The notes under the pieces are model-generated. The model was given only the letters and a program-made list of their open reading frames with translations, was not told where the DNA came from and did not search any database. 64,000 bases of DNA, from NCBI RefSeq assembly GCF_028290785.1, contig NZ_JAQGJD010000294.1, positions 1 to 64,000 of the forward strand, in the 5' to 3' direction. Of this stretch, positions 59,931-64,000 are shown piece by piece. The DNA comes from Tardiphaga sp. (GTDB lineage: Bacteria > Pseudomonadota > Alphaproteobacteria > Rhizobiales > Xanthobacteraceae). The first letter of the stretch is position 1, and each line of letters begins with the position of its first letter. Both the position numbers and the translations under genes were made by a program.

Positions 59931-60111
59931 TTCTTCTTCGACGCGTTCTAATTGTAGAATTTTTGTCTCCAAACACCAAGTGTCGCAGATGCATCTTCTC
60001 GATAGCGATCAGAACGAGCCCGGGTTGCGCATTTCTCCAACCGCACCTGACGCGATGCCGCAGCAAAATCCAGGCCGGATCCATGCGCGTGCACGCACTA
60101 CAGTGGTATCC

Positions 60112-60906
60112 ATGGACCATCTCGACGAGCTGGAAGCGCAGAGCATCTACATTTTCCGGGAGGCCTTTGCCCGGCTGAAGAAGCTGGCGCTGCTGTGGTC
60201 GCTCGGCAAGGATTCCAATGTGATGATCTGGCTGGCGCGCAAGGCGTTCTTCGGCAAGGTGCCGTTCCCCGCGCTGCATGTCGATACGGGCAAGAAATTT
60301 CCGGAGATGTATGCCTTCCGCGAGCAATACGCAAAAGAGTGGGGCCTCGACCTGAAGATCGACTATTGCCCGCCGATCGAAAGTATCGACCCGACGCTGC
60401 CGCCCGCGGCGCGCTCCGCGGCGCGAAAAACCGAGGGGCTGAAGCTGGCGCTGGCCAAGTACGGCTTTGACGGGCTGATCGCGGGCATCCGCCGCGACGA
60501 GGAAGCGACGAGGGCCAAGGAGCGCGTGTTCTCGCCGCGCGGCACCGAGGGCGGATGGGACGTGCGCGACCAGCCGCCGGAATTCTGGGACCAGTTCAAC
60601 GCCTCGCCGCCGCCGGGCGCGCATCTGCGCGTGCATCCGATCCTGCATTGGACCGAGTCCGACATCTGGGCCTACACCCAACGCGAAAATATCCCGATCA
60701 TCCCGCTCTACCTGGCGCAGAACGGCAAGCGCTACCGTTCGCTCGGCGATGCCGACATCACCAACCCGGTCGCGTCGAACGCGAAGACCATCGAAGAGAT
60801 CCTGATCGAACTCGAAACTTCCAAAGAGCCGGAGCGCGCCGGGCGTGCGCTCGACCACGAGACCGAAGACGCTTTCGAGCGCCTGCGCGTCGCTGGCTAT
60901 CTGTGA
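60112..60906 (+). CDS. cysD: Sulfate adenylyltransferase subunit 2
   Basis: [63 protein letters not shown]. Confidence 0.96.
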   Translation: MDHLDELEAQSIYIFREAFARLKKLALLWSLGKDSNVMIWLARKAFFGKVPFPALHVDTGKKFPEMYAFREQYAKEWGLDLKIDYCPPIESIDPTLPPAARSAARKTEGLKLALAKYGFDGLIAGIRRDEEATRAKERVFSPRGTEGGWDVRDQPPEFWDQFNASPPPGAHLRVHPILHWTESDIWAYTQRENIPIIPLYLAQNGKRYRSLGDADITNPVASNAKTIEEILIELETSKEPERAGRALDHETEDAFERLRVAGYL

Positions 60907-60910
60907 CGCA

Positions 60911-62839
60911 ATGAGTGACGGCATGGACATCGCAGTTTCCCAAGCCACCCTGGCGACGCCAAACGGCACCACCCGCCCGCAGGTCCGCATTGTCATTGTC
61001 GGCCATGTCGACCACGGCAAATCGACGCTGGTCGGTCGCCTGTTGCACGAGACCGGCTCGCTGCCCGACGGCAAGCTGGAAATGCTGAAGGCCGTCAGTG
61101 CGCGGCGCGGCATGCCGTTCGAATGGTCGTTCCTGCTCGACGCGTTGCAGACCGAGCGCGACCAGGGCATCACCATCGACACCACCCAGATTCGTTTCCG
61201 CACCCAATCGCGCGACGTGGTGCTGATCGACGCGCCCGGCCACGCCGAATTCCTGCGCAACATGATCACCGGCGCCTCGCAGGCCGACGGCGCCGTGCTG
61301 ATCATCGACGCGCTGGAAGGCGTGCGCGACCAGACCCGGCGGCACGGCTACCTGCTGCATCTCTTGGGCATCAAGCAGGTGGCCATCGTCGTCAACAAGA
61401 TGGACCGCGTCGATTTTTCCGCGGCGCGCTTCAAGGAGATCAGCGACGAGATTTCGGCGCACCTGATCGAACTCGGCGTCACGCCGGCCGCTGTGATCCC
61501 GATCTCCGCGCGTGATGGCGATGGCGTCGCCGAACGCACGCCGAACATCGCCTGGTATGACGGCCCCACGGTGGTCGAGGCACTCGATGCGCTGCATCCG
61601 GCACGGCCGCTTGACGAACTGGCGCTGCGGCTGCCGGTGCAGGCGATCTACAAGTTCGACGACCGCCGCATCATTGCCGGCCGCATCGAATCCGGCAGCC
61701 TCAACACCGGCGACGAAATCGTCATCATGCCCACCGGCAAGATCGCGAAGATCAAGAGCGTTGAAAGCTGGCCGCAGACGCCGGTGGCGGGACCGCAGGG
61801 CGCCGGCCGCTCGGTCGGCATCACGCTGGACCGCGAACTGTTCGTCGAGCGCGGCGACGTTATCGCCCATGTCGATGCCGCGCCGCGCGACACGCGGCGG
61901 CTGCGCGCCCGGATCTTCTGGCTGCACGATGCGCCGCTGACCGAAGGCACGTCGATCCTGCTGCGGCTCGGCACGCGGGAATCCCGCGCCACGGTAGTGG
62001 CGATCGAAAAGGCGGTCGATCCCGGCGAGCTCGAAAGCGTCGCCACCAAGGCGATCGCGCGCAACCATGTCGGCGAGATCGATATTTCGCTGGCGCAACC
62101 GGTTGCCGCCGACACCTATTTCGACAATCCGCGCACCGGGCGTCTGGTCATCGAGGTCAATGGCCGCATCGCCGGCGGCGGGCTGGTGCTGTCGGTCAAT
62201 GCCGGACAGCGCGCCGTCCCGGCGAACATTGTGCCGGTGGAATCCGCGCTGCGAAGCGACGAACGCGCGGCGCGCCATCGCCATCACGGCGCGGTGGTCT
62301 GGCTGACGGGGCTGCCGGGCTCCGGCAAATCGACCCTGGCGCTGGCGCTGGAGCGTCGGCTGTTCGACCATGGCGGCTCGCCCGTGCTGCTCGACGGCGA
62401 CACGCTGCGCGCCGGCCTCAACAACGACCTCGGCTTCTCCGCGCAGGACCGCAGCGAAAACGTCCGCCGCCTCGCCGAAGTCGCCACCCACCTCGCCCGC
62501 AATGGCCACATCGCTATCGTCGCCGCGGTGTCGCCATCGCTGCACGACCGCGCCGCCGCGCGCGGCATCGCGGATACGCTGTTCCGGGAAATCTATGTGG
62601 CGACGCCCGCCGCGGTCTGCGAGCAGCGCGACCCCAAGGGCCACTACGCCAAGGCCCGCGCCGGCACGCTGCACGGCTTCACCGGGATCGGCAACGATTA
62701 CCAGGCGCCGACCGCGGTCGAACTGAGCATCGACACGTCACAGCTTGCTGTTAACGACGCGGTCGATGCGATCGAGCAGATGCTGTCGCGCAGCGGCATC
62801 CTGTTTGACGAGGTCATCGATCTCGCCTCCAATATCTGA
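60911..62839 (+). CDS. cysN: Sulfate adenylyltransferase subunit 1/adenylylsulfate kinase fusion
   Basis: GTPase [32 protein letters not shown]-terminal APS kinase P-loop [35 protein letters not shown]. Confidence 0.96.
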   Translation: MSDGMDIAVSQATLATPNGTTRPQVRIVIVGHVDHGKSTLVGRLLHETGSLPDGKLEMLKAVSARRGMPFEWSFLLDALQTERDQGITIDTTQIRFRTQSRDVVLIDAPGHAEFLRNMITGASQADGAVLIIDALEGVRDQTRRHGYLLHLLGIKQVAIVVNKMDRVDFSAARFKEISDEISAHLIELGVTPAAVIPISARDGDGVAERTPNIAWYDGPTVVEALDALHPARPLDELALRLPVQAIYKFDDRRIIAGRIESGSLNTGDEIVIMPTGKIAKIKSVESWPQTPVAGPQGAGRSVGITLDRELFVERGDVIAHVDAAPRDTRRLRARIFWLHDAPLTEGTSILLRLGTRESRATVVAIEKAVDPGELESVATKAIARNHVGEIDISLAQPVAADTYFDNPRTGRLVIEVNGRIAGGGLVLSVNAGQRAVPANIVPVESALRSDERAARHRHHGAVVWLTGLPGSGKSTLALALERRLFDHGGSPVLLDGDTLRAGLNNDLGFSAQDRSENVRRLAEVATHLARNGHIAIVAAVSPSLHDRAAARGIADTLFREIYVATPAAVCEQRDPKGHYAKARAGTLHGFTGIGNDYQAPTAVELSIDTSQLAVNDAVDAIEQMLSRSGILFDEVIDLASNI

Positions 62840-62842
62840 CTA

Positions 62843-63886
62843 TTGACCGATAGGGGACTTGTCTTGAACCGCTTTGTAATCGCCCTCGCCGCCGGACTTG
62901 GCGCCCTCTCCGCCGTCCCCGCCGCGCAGGCGCAGACCCCGACCACGCTGCTCAATGTCTCCTATGACATTTCGCGCGAGCTCTATGCGGAGATCAACAC
63001 CGCCTTCATCAAGCAGTGGAAGGCCAAGACTGGCCAGGACATCGCCATCAACCAGTCGCATAACGGCTCGTCGCGGCAGGCGCGCTCGATCCTCGAAGGG
63101 CTCGAGGGCGACGTCGTGACCTTCAACCAGGTCACCGACGTGCAGGTGCTGTACGACCGCGGCAAGCTGATCCCGAAGGACTGGGCGACGCGGCTGCCGA
63201 ACAATTCTTCGCCGTATTACTCGCTGCCGGCGTTCCTGGTGCGCGCGGGCAATCCGAAGGGCATCAAGGACTGGGGCGACCTGGTGAAGCCCGGCGTGCA
63301 GGTGATCTTCCCGAACCCGAAGACCTCCGGCAACGCGCGCTACACCTATCTCGCGGCCTATGCCTATGCGCGCCACACGCTGGGGGACGACGCCAAGGCC
63401 GACGACTTTATCAAGAAGTTGTTCGCCAACGTCCCGGTGTTCGACACCGGCGGTCGTGCGGCGACCACCACCTTCGTCGAGCGCGGCACCGGCGACGTGC
63501 TGATCACCTTCGAGGCGGAGACTTCGTCGATCCGCGACCTCGCGGGCAAGGATGCCGGCGGCAAGGACAAATATGAAGTGGTGGTGCCGCCGACCAGTCT
63601 GCTGGCGGAGTTCCCGGTCACCGTGGTCGATAAATATGCCGAGAAGCACGGCACCACGGCGCTGGCCAATGCCTATCTCGAATTCCTGTATTCGCCGGAA
63701 GGCCAGGCCATCGAGCTGAAGGGTTACAACCGCGTCGCCGATCCGGCGGTGATGGCGAAGCAGAAAGACAAGTTCCCCGAGGTCAAGCTGTACCGCGTCG
63801 AGGACGAATTCGGCGGCTGGGACAAGTTGAACAAGGAGCACCTGAATTCAGGTGCGAAGCTGGATCAGTTGTTCGGGGGAAGGTGA
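62843..63886 (+). CDS. Second sulfate ABC transporter substrate-binding protein
   Basis: TTLLNVSYDISRELYAEINTAFIKQW; QSHNGSSRQARSILEGLEGDVVTFNQ; probable non-ATG start. Confidence 0.94.
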   Translation: MTDRGLVLNRFVIALAAGLGALSAVPAAQAQTPTTLLNVSYDISRELYAEINTAFIKQWKAKTGQDIAINQSHNGSSRQARSILEGLEGDVVTFNQVTDVQVLYDRGKLIPKDWATRLPNNSSPYYSLPAFLVRAGNPKGIKDWGDLVKPGVQVIFPNPKTSGNARYTYLAAYAYARHTLGDDAKADDFIKKLFANVPVFDTGGRAATTTFVERGTGDVLITFEAETSSIRDLAGKDAGGKDKYEVVVPPTSLLAEFPVTVVDKYAEKHGTTALANAYLEFLYSPEGQAIELKGYNRVADPAVMAKQKDKFPEVKLYRVEDEFGGWDKLNKEHLNSGAKLDQLFGGR

Positions 63887-63901
63887 CGCGAGCGATGATC
63901 G

Positions 63902-63994
63902 CGTAGGGTGGGCAAAGCGAAGCGTGCCCACCTTTTTTGAGAGCATGCCAACAGATGGTGGGCACGGCGCAAGTGCGCCTTTGCCCACCCTACG
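63902..63994. repeat. Palindromic intergenic repeat, family C
   Basis: CGTAGGGTGGGCAAAGCGAAGCGTGCCCACC...GGTGGGCACGGCGCAAGTGCGCCTTTGCCCACCCTACG. Confidence 0.88.
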
Positions 63995-64000
63995 GCTGCT

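Noticed and set aside
59897-60178. 93-aa ORF (CRRC-containing) considered as a cysteine-responsive leader peptide before cysD
   Set aside because: Overlaps cysD out of frame by about 65 bp, has no consecutive Cys run and no attenuator hairpin that I can see; not enough support.
60758-62674. 638-aa minus-strand ORF opposite cysNC
   Set aside because: Shadow ORF; biased composition; sense strand carries complete GTPase and APS kinase domains.

Overview
The window is a GC-rich alphaproteobacterial chromosome segment. Gene content and intergenic repeat style suggest Bradyrhizobium/Rhodopseudomonas (Nitrobacteraceae); this is inference, no search was run. Most of it is core metabolism: a zapA/6S/5-FCL block; a carbon-metabolism cluster tkt-gap-pgk-fba(class II)-mazEF-like TA-FBA(class I)-ThiE-like; suhB and YeiH; an RND efflux pair; an ExbB/MotB-like pair; rpmE; RcdA (DUF1465); a PAS-GGDEF-EAL protein; bdhA-patatin; and a large divergent sulfur-assimilation cluster (cysG-DUF2849-cysI-DUF934-cysH-sbp-cysTWA facing cysD-cysNC-sbp2). 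The main accessory candidate is 16.7-22.1 kb: a class III cyclase-TolB-like-TPR protein, a PAP2/vanadium-haloperoxidase-fold protein with an N-terminal (Gly-Ala-Ala)n tract, and a divergent subtilisin-like protease, co-directional and tightly spaced. Other points of interest are a candidate small RNA with anti-Shine-Dalgarno loops and a strong intrinsic terminator (about 38475-38570, minus), a single-base frameshift in the LuxR-like gene at the left edge, a hairpin between sbp and cysT, an inverted repeat in the divergent cys promoter region, and at least five families of palindromic intergenic repeats.
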